Part shown: positions 7,605 to 16,093 of the stretch, one piece after another
Position numbering within the stretch: the stretch's first letter is position 1
Layout: each line of letters starts with the position of its first letter
Source of the DNA: Hymenobacter piscis
Lineage (GTDB): Bacteria > Bacteroidota > Bacteroidia > Cytophagales > Hymenobacteraceae
Assembly (NCBI RefSeq): GCF_018760735.1
Contig: NZ_JAHHZN010000001.1
Coordinates: 434,001-498,000, forward strand
Reading direction: 5' to 3'
DNA length: 64,000 bases
Program-made: the position numbers and the translations under genes
Notes under the pieces: model-generated
The model's input: the letters and a program-made list of their open reading frames with translations, nothing else
Databases searched by the model: none
What the model was told of the DNA's origin: nothing

Positions 7605-8489
7605 TCAGGACATGGAGGCGGCGGCTTCTTCGCGCACTTTGGTATTGCCGTCTTTGCTGTGCTCCAGCTTTATCTGGCCGGCGGGCTGCTGCTTGAGGTG
7701 GGAAGGCACTTCTTCTCCCGGCAGGCTCTTGGAAATGGTCACGCCGCCATCCACGAAATACGTGGCGCCGGTCACGTAACTGGCTTCGTCGGAGGCCAGA
7801 AACAGGTACACGTTGGCTACTTCCTCGGGGGTGCCGCGGCGGCCCAGGGGTACGCCGGCCACCGTGTTTTTCTCCATTTTCTGGTTCATCGGGCCGGTTT
7901 CCTTGTGGGTCCAGGCCGTGTCGATAGGGCCGGGGCCGACGCAGTTCACGCGCACCCCGTGTTTGGCCTGCTCCACGGCCAAGCCTTTGCTGAAGGTCAT
8001 GACCCAGGCTTTGGTGCCGCCGTAGGGCGTAATCATGGGCGAGCCCATGTGCCCGGCTTCCGAACCGGCCGACACGATGTTGCCCTTGGTTTTCTGCAAC
8101 TCGGGTAGGGCGGCCCGCGTCATCATGAATGCCGAGTAGATGTTGTTTTTGATCATATACTCGAAAGCATCCACCGGATACTGGTCCAGCTCGGCCGTGG
8201 CCGGGAATACGCCGGCGTTGTTGACCAGCACATCGAGCCGGCCAAATTCCTTGACGGTGGCCTTCACGCAGTCCTGGGCCACGTCCTGCACCGAAATGTC
8301 GCCGAGGTAGCCGATGGCCCGGCCGCCGCTGCCCAGAATTTCATCGACCACCGCGCGTACGGGGTCGGTATCGAGGCCTACCACCACAACGGAGGCGCCT
8401 TCGCGGGCGAATTTCTTGCTGATGGCTTCGCCGATACCCGAGCCGCCGCCGGTTACAATGGCTACTTTATTTGCGAGTCTGCCTAACAT
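7605..8489 (-). CDS. SDR-family NAD(P)-dependent oxidoreductase
   Basis: 294 residues from the ATG at 8489 (MLGRLANKVAIVTGGG); the frame continues to 8573 but that stretch is unlike an SDR start. Classical short-chain dehydrogenase features are present: cofactor-binding TGGGSGIG at 14-21, NNAG near residue 88, and the catalytic Tyr156-x3-Lys160 in PYGGTKAW. A C-terminal tail of about 35 charged residues extends past the usual end. The substrate cannot be predicted; relatives are annotated as glucose or cyclopentanol dehydrogenases. It converges on the 148-residue unknown through the shared terminator. Confidence 0.93.
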   Translation of the reverse strand: MLGRLANKVAIVTGGGSGIGEAISKKFAREGASVVVVGLDTDPVRAVVDEILGSGGRAIGYLGDISVQDVAQDCVKATVKEFGRLDVLVNNAGVFPATAELDQYPVDAFEYMIKNNIYSAFMMTRAALPELQKTKGNIVSAGSEAGHMGSPMITPYGGTKAWVMTFSKGLAVEQAKHGVRVNCVGPGPIDTAWTHKETGPMNQKMEKNTVAGVPLGRRGTPEEVANVYLFLASDEASYVTGATYFVDGGVTISKSLPGEEVPSHLKQQPAGQIKLEHSKDGNTKVREEAAASMS

Positions 8490-8685
8490 AATAGAGGTTG
8501 GAAAGGAGGAGGAATTGGCACCGGCTGCCTGACCGAAAAGCCCTACGGGGCTGATTCGGTGGGCCGGAAACACGATTTTGAACGACTCCCGGCCGCCCAG
8601 GTTTCCACTGTTGAGGTTGGAAAACCAACTCTAAAGCCCAATTTCCCGCCTGATTCCGTCCTGCCGCCTTTGCCGGCCCCAAATC

Positions 8686-9267
8686 ATGTACGCTGCCTGC
8701 CCCACGCCTGCGCCCCCCGATACCTCGCTGCTGACGGAGCGCCTGCTGCTGCGGCCCTACCAGCCCCCGGACGCCCCCGCCTTTTTCGGGCTCATCGACG
8801 CCGACCGGGCCCGGTTGCGGCCCTCCTTCCCGGCCCGCGAGGCCACTACGACCACGCCCGCCGCCGCCGCCCGCCTGCTCACCCAGTTCCGCCACGACTG
8901 GACCGCCGGCCGCCTCTACGTGCTGGGCCTCTGGCACCGCCAGACCGGCCAGTACCTCGGCGACATCAGCCTCAAACCCAACTGGACGCCCCCCATCACC
9001 CTGGAAATCGGGTATTACCTGGCCGCTGCCGCCGAGGGCCAGGGCTACGCCCGCGAGGCGCTGGCGGCGGTGGCCGGCTTCGGCTTCGATCAGTTGCACG
9101 CCAAACGCCTGCTCATCCGCTGCCGCCCCGATAACCCCCGCAGCCTCGCCGTGGCTGCAGCCGTGGGGTTCGAGCCCCTGCCCTCCCGCACTCGGCCCTG
9201 GCTGCACCGGATACTGGGCGGCCCGGCCGTGCTTTATTACATTCTGCGCCGCGAAGAGCGGGCCTGA
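8686..9267 (+). CDS. GNAT-family N-acetyltransferase (RimJ/RimL type)
   Basis: 193 residues in the RimJ/RimL layout: TERLLLRPYQPPDAPAFFGL at the N-terminus, then YLGDISLKPNW, the acetyl-CoA-binding strand and loop LEIGYYLAAAAEGQGYAREAL, and NPRSLAVAAAVGFEPL near the C-terminus. These enzymes acetylate protein N-termini or small molecules; the substrate is unknown. It is divergent from the SDR gene (196 bp apart; nothing definite in the gap) and converges on an outer-membrane barrel gene 35 bp away. Confidence 0.9.
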   Translation: MYAACPTPAPPDTSLLTERLLLRPYQPPDAPAFFGLIDADRARLRPSFPAREATTTTPAAAARLLTQFRHDWTAGRLYVLGLWHRQTGQYLGDISLKPNWTPPITLEIGYYLAAAAEGQGYAREALAAVAGFGFDQLHAKRLLIRCRPDNPRSLAVAAAVGFEPLPSRTRPWLHRILGGPAVLYYILRREERA

Positions 9268-9302
9268 GCCAAGCGCATCCGCCGCCGGGGAGCGGCCCCC
9301 AC

Positions 9303-10469
9303 TTACCGGGCGGGGCGAAGCGTACGGAGCAGAAAGCTCTGGTTGAAATTCAGGTAGAGTGCGAAGGAGAAGTCGAACAGGCCGTTGTTGAGGTCGTAGA
9401 GCGGCTCGAAGCGGGTGGTCAGGATAACGTGGCCCGGCAGGCGGTAGTCGCGCAGTACGCGCAGAATCAGCAGTTGCCGCTGCCGCTCGGTGTAATTTAC
9501 ATCCACCGGCGAGGACGACACCGACTGGTAGAGGCGCCCGCCCAGGGGCGAGATGTAGCCCCGGCCGCTCCAGTAGGCCAGTTGCAGGGTGGAAAGCCGG
9601 GTATCAGCTCCCGCGTTCAGGTAAAGGCCAGTCCCACTCTTAAAAGGCAGCTCCTCGGTGAAAGAGTAGTCGTTGAAGTAGGTCAGGTAGCCATCGAAAT
9701 GCACGGCGCTGACCAGCCGCGACGTAAGGCCCCGGCGCACCCGCAGCCCGGTCGCACCGTTGAACAGGGTTTGCAGGGGCTTGTCGATGGTATCAATCTG
9801 GCCGCCGCGGTGGGTGGCCGTGAACTGCAGCGGCAGCGCCACCAGCCACCGCGCAGAGTCGGTGAGCAGGCGGTGCTCCAGGGTGAAGCCGCCGGCTACT
9901 TCTTCCTGAAAGTTGCTGAACCGATACTGCTGGCGCACCCAGTTCACCCAGGCATCCAGACGGGTGCGCGGGGTAGTCAACTGATACTGCACACCTTCCT
10001 CCAGCCGGTTGGTCATCACCCGCTCAAAATCAAACAGGGGCTCAATGTAGCCGTGGTGCAGGTGGCCCTCCAGGTTGCCGAACACCAGCTGGTGCGGGCC
10101 CTGGCGGTACGTAAGCGTGAACAGCGGACTCACCTGCCGCAGCCGGCGCGTGCCGTAGTTTTTCTGCAGAAACACGCCCGCCTCCAGCCGCAGGTTACCG
10201 GCCGGGTAGTACACCAGCCGCGGGGCCAGCTGGGCCCCGAAGTAGGTCAGGCCGGGGTCAATCTTGTTGAAGTACTCGTTGTCCTTATTAAACAGAAAGC
10301 CCTGCACCTCCAGCCGCAGCTGGTGCTCGTAGGCCGGCCCCAGCGGGGGACGGTACAAAAAGGCGCGGTTGTCGAGCTGGGCCCAGGCGGCCGAAACAGT
10401 GGCCAGCCACGCTAGGCCGGTCAGAATCAGGACTCTGGCGCGGGGCTTTTGTTCTAAAAATTTTAGCAC
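9303..10469 (-). CDS. Predicted outer-membrane beta-barrel protein
   Basis: 388 residues: signal peptide ending SAAWA|Q, then alternating hydrophobic/aromatic strands throughout (for example RLVYYPAGNLRLEAGVFLQK, TRFEPLYDLNNGLFDFSFAL). The pattern suggests a 12-16-stranded barrel. No plug or known substrate motif is visible and I cannot assign a family. It is divergent from recA (168 bp apart). Confidence 0.72.
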   Translation of the reverse strand: MLKFLEQKPRARVLILTGLAWLATVSAAWAQLDNRAFLYRPPLGPAYEHQLRLEVQGFLFNKDNEYFNKIDPGLTYFGAQLAPRLVYYPAGNLRLEAGVFLQKNYGTRRLRQVSPLFTLTYRQGPHQLVFGNLEGHLHHGYIEPLFDFERVMTNRLEEGVQYQLTTPRTRLDAWVNWVRQQYRFSNFQEEVAGGFTLEHRLLTDSARWLVALPLQFTATHRGGQIDTIDKPLQTLFNGATGLRVRRGLTSRLVSAVHFDGYLTYFNDYSFTEELPFKSGTGLYLNAGADTRLSTLQLAYWSGRGYISPLGGRLYQSVSSSPVDVNYTERQRQLLILRVLRDYRLPGHVILTTRFEPLYDLNNGLFDFSFALYLNFNQSFLLRTLRPAR

Positions 10470-10637
10470 AGAAAAAAACTTCAGAATCCAACGAATTTCT
10501 TTAGCATTGCGGGCACAAAATATAGCCCGGCGGCGTTACCAGGAGCCGGCCCCAAAACGCCCCGGCGGCGGGTTGCGTAGGCTGGCCAAAACGCTTACAT
10601 TCACCAAACCTAAGCATTTCTTCTTACCCCCATTCTA

Positions 10638-11762
10638 ATGGCTGCAAACTCCGATAAAGCTGAAAAAGCCGACAAAAAAGAGTCGAATCCGCAGGCTGAA
10701 AAGCTCAAGGCCCTCCAGCTCACCCTCGAAAAGCTCGACAAGAGCTACGGCAAAGGCACCGTCATGAAGCTGGACAGCAGCAAGGTGCAGGACGTGGAAG
10801 TTATCAGCACCGGCTCGCTGGGCCTCGATATTGCCCTCGGCGTGGGCGGGCTGCCCAAGGGCCGGATTGTGGAAATCTACGGCCCCGAGTCGTCGGGTAA
10901 AACCACCCTCACCATGCACTGCATTGCCGAGGCGCAGAAGCGGGGCGGCATTGCGGCCTTCATCGACGCGGAGCATGCCTTCGACCCGGTGTACGCCCGC
11001 AAGCTGGGCATCGACACGGCCAACCTGCTCATCGCCCAGCCCGACAATGGCGAGCAGGCCCTCGAAATTGCCGATCAGCTGATTTCCAGCGGCGCCATCG
11101 ACATCATCGTGATTGACTCCGTGGCCGCTCTGGTGCCGAAAGGCGAGCTGGAAGGCGACATGGGCGACTCGAAAGTGGGCCTGCACGCCCGCCTCATGTC
11201 GCAGGCCCTGCGCAAGCTCACCGGCACCATCAACAAAACCGGCTGCTGCTGCATCTTCATCAACCAGCTGCGCGAGAAAATCGGCGTGATGTTCGGCTCG
11301 CCCGAAACCACCACCGGTGGTAACGCGCTCAAGTTCTACGCCTCCGTGCGCCTCGACATCCGCCGCATCGGCCAGATCAAGGAGGACAAGGACAACATCA
11401 CCGGTAACCGCACTAAGGTGAAGGTGGCCAAGAACAAGGTGGCCCCGCCCTTTAAGGTGATTGAGTTCGACATCATTTACGGCGAAGGCATTTCCAAAGT
11501 GGGCGAAATCCTGGACCTGGGCGTGGATATGGGCATTATTGCCAAGTCGGGCTCCTGGTTCAGCTACGACGGCAACCGCCTCGGCCAGGGCCGCGAGGGT
11601 GTGAAAACCATCCTGCAGGACAACCCCGAGCTGGCCGACAAAATCGAAGCCCAGATCCGGGCCAAGGTGAAAGGCAACCCCGAGGAGGCCCTGGCCGTGC
11701 TGGAGGAAGACCGCACCGTGGACGCCGAGGAAGCCGTTGAGCCGGCCGAAGTGGAAGAATAA
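10638..11762 (+). CDS. recA: Recombinase RecA
   Basis: 374 residues, full length. Walker A GPESSGKT begins at residue 82, Walker [11 protein letters not shown] is near 156, and the DNA-binding L2 loop [19 protein letters not shown] is intact. The N-terminus carries a lysine-rich extension ([20 protein letters not shown]), common in Bacteroidota, and the C-terminus ends in an acidic tail that damps DNA binding. RecA forms the strand-exchange filament for homologous repair and triggers LexA or equivalent cleavage. TTG at 10573-10575 and TACATTCA at 10596-10603, 20 bases apart, are a possible -33/-7 pair. A strong terminator follows. Confidence 0.98.
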   Translation: MAANSDKAEKADKKESNPQAEKLKALQLTLEKLDKSYGKGTVMKLDSSKVQDVEVISTGSLGLDIALGVGGLPKGRIVEIYGPESSGKTTLTMHCIAEAQKRGGIAAFIDAEHAFDPVYARKLGIDTANLLIAQPDNGEQALEIADQLISSGAIDIIVIDSVAALVPKGELEGDMGDSKVGLHARLMSQALRKLTGTINKTGCCCIFINQLREKIGVMFGSPETTTGGNALKFYASVRLDIRRIGQIKEDKDNITGNRTKVKVAKNKVAPPFKVIEFDIIYGEGISKVGEILDLGVDMGIIAKSGSWFSYDGNRLGQGREGVKTILQDNPELADKIEAQIRAKVKGNPEEALAVLEEDRTVDAEEAVEPAEVEE

Positions 11763-11797
11763 ACCTCCCCTCCCCCTTACTTACCGGGGCCCATATC

Positions 11798-11828
11798 AGC
11801 TCCCCCAACTCGTTGGGGGAGCTTTTTT
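11798..11828 (+). terminator. recA terminator
   Basis: AGCTCCCCCAAC (11798-11809), loop TC, GTTGGGGGAGCT (11812-11823), then T6: a perfect 12-bp stem. Confidence 0.93.
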
Positions 11829-11896
11829 GTGCCTATCCGGTCACGTTGCCCTGGCTGCGGCGCCAGGCAAAAGTGCCTCATTTGCCCCCGCCATTT

Positions 11897-11925
11897 TTTG
11901 CCCTCCCGGAATCCCAGTACCTTTA
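11897..11925 (+). promoter_or_regulatory. Candidate Bacteroidota promoter for the DUF3108 gene
   Basis: TTTG at 11897-11900 and TACCTTTA at 11918-11925 are 17 bases apart; the second is one base off TAnnTTTG. The start codon is 53 bases downstream. Confidence 0.5.
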
Positions 11926-11978
11926 CTGGCACCGCATTTGAGAAGACACCGGCTACTTCACTGTTTGTCGCTCCCTAC

Positions 11979-12800
11979 ATGGTTTCCCGTCGCTGGTTTT
12001 TACTACCCGCTCTCCTGTTTCCGCTGGCTGCTTTTGGTCCGCCCGCCGATGCGGCCCGGTCCCTTACCAACACCAGTTTCGAGCGGGGCGAAACGCTGCA
12101 ATACAAGGTGCATTACGGCCTCATCAACGCGGCGGAGGCCACCATTGAGCTCGACGGTAATCTGCACCGCGTAAACGAGCGGCCCTGTTACCGCGCTACT
12201 GTTACGGGGCGTACTACCGGCTCCTTCGACTTTTTCCTGCGCATCCGCGACACCTGGCGCACTTACATCGACACTACCAGCATTCTGCCCCAGCGCTTCG
12301 TGCGCAGCATCGAGGAAAATAACTACCGCAAGCACGAAACGGTAGACTTCGACCACCAGCACGACGTAGCGGGCGTCGAAAGCTACAAGAAGGACAAGAG
12401 CACGCTGAAAAAGAACACGTTCAAGGTGCCTAACAATGTGCAGGACATTGTGAGCGGCTTTTACTTTCTGCGCACCGTCAATTACGACCAGCGCCGGCCC
12501 GGGGAGGTTATCCGGGTGCAGGGTTTCTTCGACGAGAACGTGTTCAGCATGGACGTGACCTACAAGGGCCGGGAAGTAGTAGAAACCAAGGCCGGCGCCA
12601 TCCGCGTGATCCGGCTGGTGCCCAAAATGCCCAGCAACAAGCTGTTCAAGGGGGAAAACGCGGTGTCCGTATTCCTCTCCGACGACCGGAACAAAATTCC
12701 GGTGCTCATTCAGGCCGAAATGTTTGTGGGTTCCGTGAAAGTAGACCTCTATAAGTACAAGGGCCTGCGAAACCGACTGAATTTGGTGGCTCAAAATTGA
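11979..12800 (+). CDS. DUF3108-containing exported protein
   Basis: 273 residues. The ATG at 11979 gives a signal peptide (MVSRRWFLLPALLFPLAAFG...ADA). The mature part fits DUF3108: SFERGETLQYKVHYGLINAA near its start, then GRTTGSFDFFLRIRDTWRTY, and late repeats of beta-strands such as VETKAGAIRVIRLVPKM. DUF3108 proteins are periplasmic, of unknown function, and widespread in Proteobacteria and Bacteroidota. It stands alone between recA and the two-component system, with its own terminator. Confidence 0.85.
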   Translation: MVSRRWFLLPALLFPLAAFGPPADAARSLTNTSFERGETLQYKVHYGLINAAEATIELDGNLHRVNERPCYRATVTGRTTGSFDFFLRIRDTWRTYIDTTSILPQRFVRSIEENNYRKHETVDFDHQHDVAGVESYKKDKSTLKKNTFKVPNNVQDIVSGFYFLRTVNYDQRRPGEVIRVQGFFDENVFSMDVTYKGREVVETKAGAIRVIRLVPKMPSNKLFKGENAVSVFLSDDRNKIPVLIQAEMFVGSVKVDLYKYKGLRNRLNLVAQN

Positions 12801-12809
12801 TGTAGTGAA

Positions 12810-12846
12810 AAGGCGGCTCCGTTGGGGGCCGCCTTTCTTTTTTCTG
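12810..12846 (+). terminator. Terminator of the DUF3108 gene
   Basis: AAGGCGGCTCC pairs with GGGCCGCCTT across a short loop (12810-12835), followed by a T-rich run. The remaining 12847-13070 is GC-rich with an open frame I do not regard as coding. Confidence 0.85.
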
Positions 12847-13075
12847 TTCCGTTCTAGTCCGCTTCTCCCCGCCTCGCCGATGCCTCCCCCCGTTGCCATT
12901 GTTACTACCCGCCGCCGCCCGGTGCGGCTGCCCGTTCCGCCCGCCCCATCGGCCCTCGTGGATTTCGTCTGGCCCATCCCGAATCCGGTGCCGGCCAAGC
13001 TGCCCCGGGGCCTGGTTTCCAGCCGCCGCGGGGCCGGTAACGAAAACGTAACACGCCGCACCCGCCGGCCGGCGG

Positions 13076-13083
13076 TACTTTTG
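13076..13083 (+). promoter_or_regulatory. -7 element of the two-component operon
   Basis: TACTTTTG matches TAnnTTTG exactly. Transcription would start near 13090, about 33 bases before the GTG start of the response regulator, which argues against the upstream in-frame extension. Confidence 0.65.
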
Positions 13084-13122
13084 TCTTCGCGCCTACTCTT
13101 TTACCCTAAACCGCCCCGAGCT

Positions 13123-13824
<702 letters not shown>

Positions 13825-13831
13825 GCGAGTT

Positions 13832-13932
13832 GGTGAGATAGTGAAATAGTGAGTTGACGTTCGGTAATCCTGCCGGTACCCGTGGTGCCATTAGGATTAC
13901 CGAACGTCAACTCACTATTTCACTATCTCACC
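13832..13932. repeat. Inverted octad-array repeat with perfect 40-bp arms
   Basis: Arms 13832-13871 and 13893-13932 are perfectly complementary. The outer part is an octamer array (GTGAGATA, GTGAAATA, GTGAGTT); the inner part (GACGTTCGGTAATCCT) is unique to this locus in the window. It separates the response regulator from its kinase and ends 16 bases before the kinase start, where transcripts of the operon would fold into a 40-bp hairpin. Confidence 0.93.
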
Positions 13933-13948
13933 ATTTCACTACTGCACT

Positions 13949-15034
13949 ATGCGCCTCAACATCTCCTCCCGGAGCATTGCCATTCTGCTCTCGATTCTGG
14001 TGGCCACGGTGCTGACGGCGCTGATGTTTGTGGCCCCTACCCTGCCGCTGCAGCAGGGCGTGCTGGCGGCCGGCATCACCATTGCGGCCTGCTTCCTGCT
14101 GCTCTACCTCATGTTCGAGGCCCTGATTTTCCGGGAAATCAACAACATCTACGAGGGCTTGGAGCACATCAAGCGCAAGGAGTTCCGGCGCATGTCGAAC
14201 AAGTTTCTGTTCCGGCCGGAGCCGCTCAAACGCATGCGCGACGAGATTCTGGACATGGCCCAGCGCAAGCAGCAGGAGATTGATGAGCTGCGCCGCCTCC
14301 AGGAGCTGCGCCGCGAGTTCCTGGCCGACGTCTCGCACGAGCTCAAAACCCCCATCTTCGCCGCCCAGGGCTTCGTGCACACCGTCCTGGATGAGGAGGA
14401 AGAAGACGGCATGGACGCCTTCACGCGCAAGAAGTTTCTGCAGAAAGCCGCCACCAGCCTCGATGCCCTCGATGCGCTGGTGCAGGACCTGGTCACGATT
14501 TCGCAGCTGGAAAAGGGGGTGCTGCGCATGCGCCGCCAGAGCTTCGATCTGGCCCTGCTCGTGCGCGATATTTTTGAGCAGCTGGAGCTGAAGGCTGCCC
14601 GGCGCCAGGTCCGGCTGGAGCTCAACTGCTTCGATGGGGCTCCCACCCAGCCCGTGCTCGTGCTGGCTGACCGCAACCGCATCCGGCAGGTACTCATCAA
14701 CCTCATCGACAACGCCATCAAGTACGGCCGCGAGCAGGGCCACGTGCAGGTATGCCTGCAGCGGACCGGCAAAAGCATCCGCGTGAGCGTGCAGGACGAC
14801 GGCTCGGGCATTCCCAAACAGCACCAGAACCGCATTTTCGAGCGGTTTTACCGCGTTGATAAAAGCCGCACCCGCGAGTCGCGGGAAGCCGGCGGCTCGG
14901 GCCTGGGCCTGGCCATCAGCAAGCACATTGTGGAGGCCCACAAATCCACCATCCGCGTCCATAGCGAGCTGGGCGCCGGCACCACCCTCGAATTCAAGCT
15001 CCCCCGGCCCAAAGAAAAGGCGGTTGTGGAGTGA
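13949..15034 (+). CDS. PhoR-type sensor histidine kinase
   Basis: 361 residues. Two membrane segments near the N-terminus (about 9-29 and 36-60) are separated by only a few residues, so there is almost no periplasmic sensor. A linker leads to the HisKA domain with His130 in DVSHELKTP, then HATPase_c boxes: NLIDNAIKYG (N), DDGSGIP (G1), GGSGLGLAI (G2). It phosphorylates the response regulator encoded upstream. The lack of an extracytoplasmic domain resembles PhoR-type kinases that sense through membrane partners. Confidence 0.93.
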   Translation: MRLNISSRSIAILLSILVATVLTALMFVAPTLPLQQGVLAAGITIAACFLLLYLMFEALIFREINNIYEGLEHIKRKEFRRMSNKFLFRPEPLKRMRDEILDMAQRKQQEIDELRRLQELRREFLADVSHELKTPIFAAQGFVHTVLDEEEEDGMDAFTRKKFLQKAATSLDALDALVQDLVTISQLEKGVLRMRRQSFDLALLVRDIFEQLELKAARRQVRLELNCFDGAPTQPVLVLADRNRIRQVLINLIDNAIKYGREQGHVQVCLQRTGKSIRVSVQDDGSGIPKQHQNRIFERFYRVDKSRTRESREAGGSGLGLAISKHIVEAHKSTIRVHSELGAGTTLEFKLPRPKEKAVVE

Positions 15035-15039
15035 TATCT

Positions 15040-15271
15040 GGTGATGGGGTGATAGGGTGATGGGGTGATGGGGTAAGGAGGTGAGGAGGTGAGGAGGTGA
15101 GGAGGAACTGTCATCCTGAGCGAAGCGAAGGACCTTATCTCGCAGGAACGAGACGTCAGTACGATGACAGTTCTTTCATGACAAGGTCCTTCGCTTCGCT
15201 CAGGATGACTGTTCCTCCTCACCTCATCACCCCATTACCCCTTCATCCCATCACCCCTTCATCCCATCACC
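15040..15271. repeat. Nested palindrome: octad arrays around a GAGCGAAGCGAAGGACCTT core
   Basis: Outer left array of GTGATGGG/GTGAGGAG octamers from 15040; inner arm 15096-15136 pairs with 15183-15223 at 40 of 41 positions and includes GTCATCCTGAGCGAAGCGAA; the outer right array (CACCTCATCACCCCATTACC...) ends at 15271. The 46-base spacer contains CGAGACGTCAGTACG. It lies between the kinase gene and the pseudouridine synthase promoter. Confidence 0.92.
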
Positions 15272-15282
15272 TGCGAATACCC

Positions 15283-15290
15283 TACCTTTG
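15283..15290 (+). promoter_or_regulatory. -7 element of the pseudouridine synthase gene
   Basis: TACCTTTG matches TAnnTTTG exactly and lies only 9 bases before the ATG at 15300, predicting an mRNA with almost no leader. Confidence 0.65.
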
Positions 15291-15299
15291 CGGCTCTCT

Positions 15300-16013
15300 A
15301 TGAAGCTGCCTGATTTCAACGACCTGATTCTGTTTGAAGACGACGATTTCGTCATCATCAACAAACCGCCTTTCCTGGCCACGCTCGACGAGCGGTTCGG
15401 GGGAGCTCCCAACATTTTGCGCCTGGCCCGGGAAAAGTACGAGGACATCCAGGCCTGCCACCGCCTCGACAAGGAGACAAGCGGGGCCCTGGCCCTGGCT
15501 AAAAACCCGGCGGCCTACCGCCACCTGGCCATGCAGTTCGAAGACCGGCAGGTGCGCAAGGTGTATCACGCCGTAGCCTGGGGCGTGCACCACTACGACG
15601 GCCTGCGCGTGGACCGCAGCATCGAAACCACCACCAAGGGCAAAGCCCGGCTGGCTTACAAGGGCAAACCGGCCGTTACGCTGGTGCGCACCCTCGAAGC
15701 CTACGCCCGCCACACCTTGCTCGAGTGCCAGCCCATCACGGGCCGCATGCACCAGATCCGCCTGCATCTGGCCTACCTGCAGGCCCCCATCGTGGGCGAC
15801 GGCATGTACGGCGGCGACGACTTTTTCCTCTCCTCGCTCAAGAAGAAGTTCAATGTGAAGCAGGGTGAGGAGGAACAGCCCTTTATCAAGCGCTTCGCCC
15901 TGCACGCGGCCCAGCTCACGTTTGCCAAACTCGACGGCGAATCAGTGACCATTGAGGCCCCCTACCCCAAGGATTTCCGGGTGCTGGTGGAAACCATGCG
16001 CCAGTATCAATAA
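15300..16013 (+). CDS. RluA-family RNA pseudouridine synthase
   Basis: 237 residues from the ATG at 15300; an in-frame TTG at 15288 falls inside the promoter and is rejected. The catalytic motif is HRLDKETSG with Asp57, and ITGRMHQIRLHLAYL is the second RluA signature. It lacks an S4 domain, as in RluA/RluC-short forms, and converts uridine to pseudouridine in 23S rRNA or tRNA; the exact site cannot be inferred. A charged insertion near residues 180-197 (SLKKKFNVKQGEEEQPF) is typical of Bacteroidota members. It converges on a membrane glycosyltransferase-like gene. Confidence 0.92.
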   Translation: MKLPDFNDLILFEDDDFVIINKPPFLATLDERFGGAPNILRLAREKYEDIQACHRLDKETSGALALAKNPAAYRHLAMQFEDRQVRKVYHAVAWGVHHYDGLRVDRSIETTTKGKARLAYKGKPAVTLVRTLEAYARHTLLECQPITGRMHQIRLHLAYLQAPIVGDGMYGGDDFFLSSLKKKFNVKQGEEEQPFIKRFALHAAQLTFAKLDGESVTIEAPYPKDFRVLVETMRQYQ

Positions 16014-16034
16014 CCATCTTTTTTTCCTGCCAAT

Positions 16035-16070
16035 ACCCCGGCCCGTCTCTTTGCAGAGGCGGGCCGGGGT
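16035..16070. terminator. Long hairpin between convergent genes
   Basis: ACCCCGGCCCGTCTC (16035-16049) pairs with GAGGCGGGCCGGGGT (16056-16070) with one mismatch. The T-run downstream is weak, so it is terminator-like rather than canonical; it lies between the stops at 16013 and 16094. Confidence 0.6.
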
Positions 16071-16093
16071 GTTTGCAGTTCGTAACCGCAGCC

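Noticed and set aside
12805..13122. N-terminal extension of the response regulator
   Set aside because: Pro/Arg-rich and unlike any receiver domain; an exact TAnnTTTG promoter lies within it at 13076-13083.
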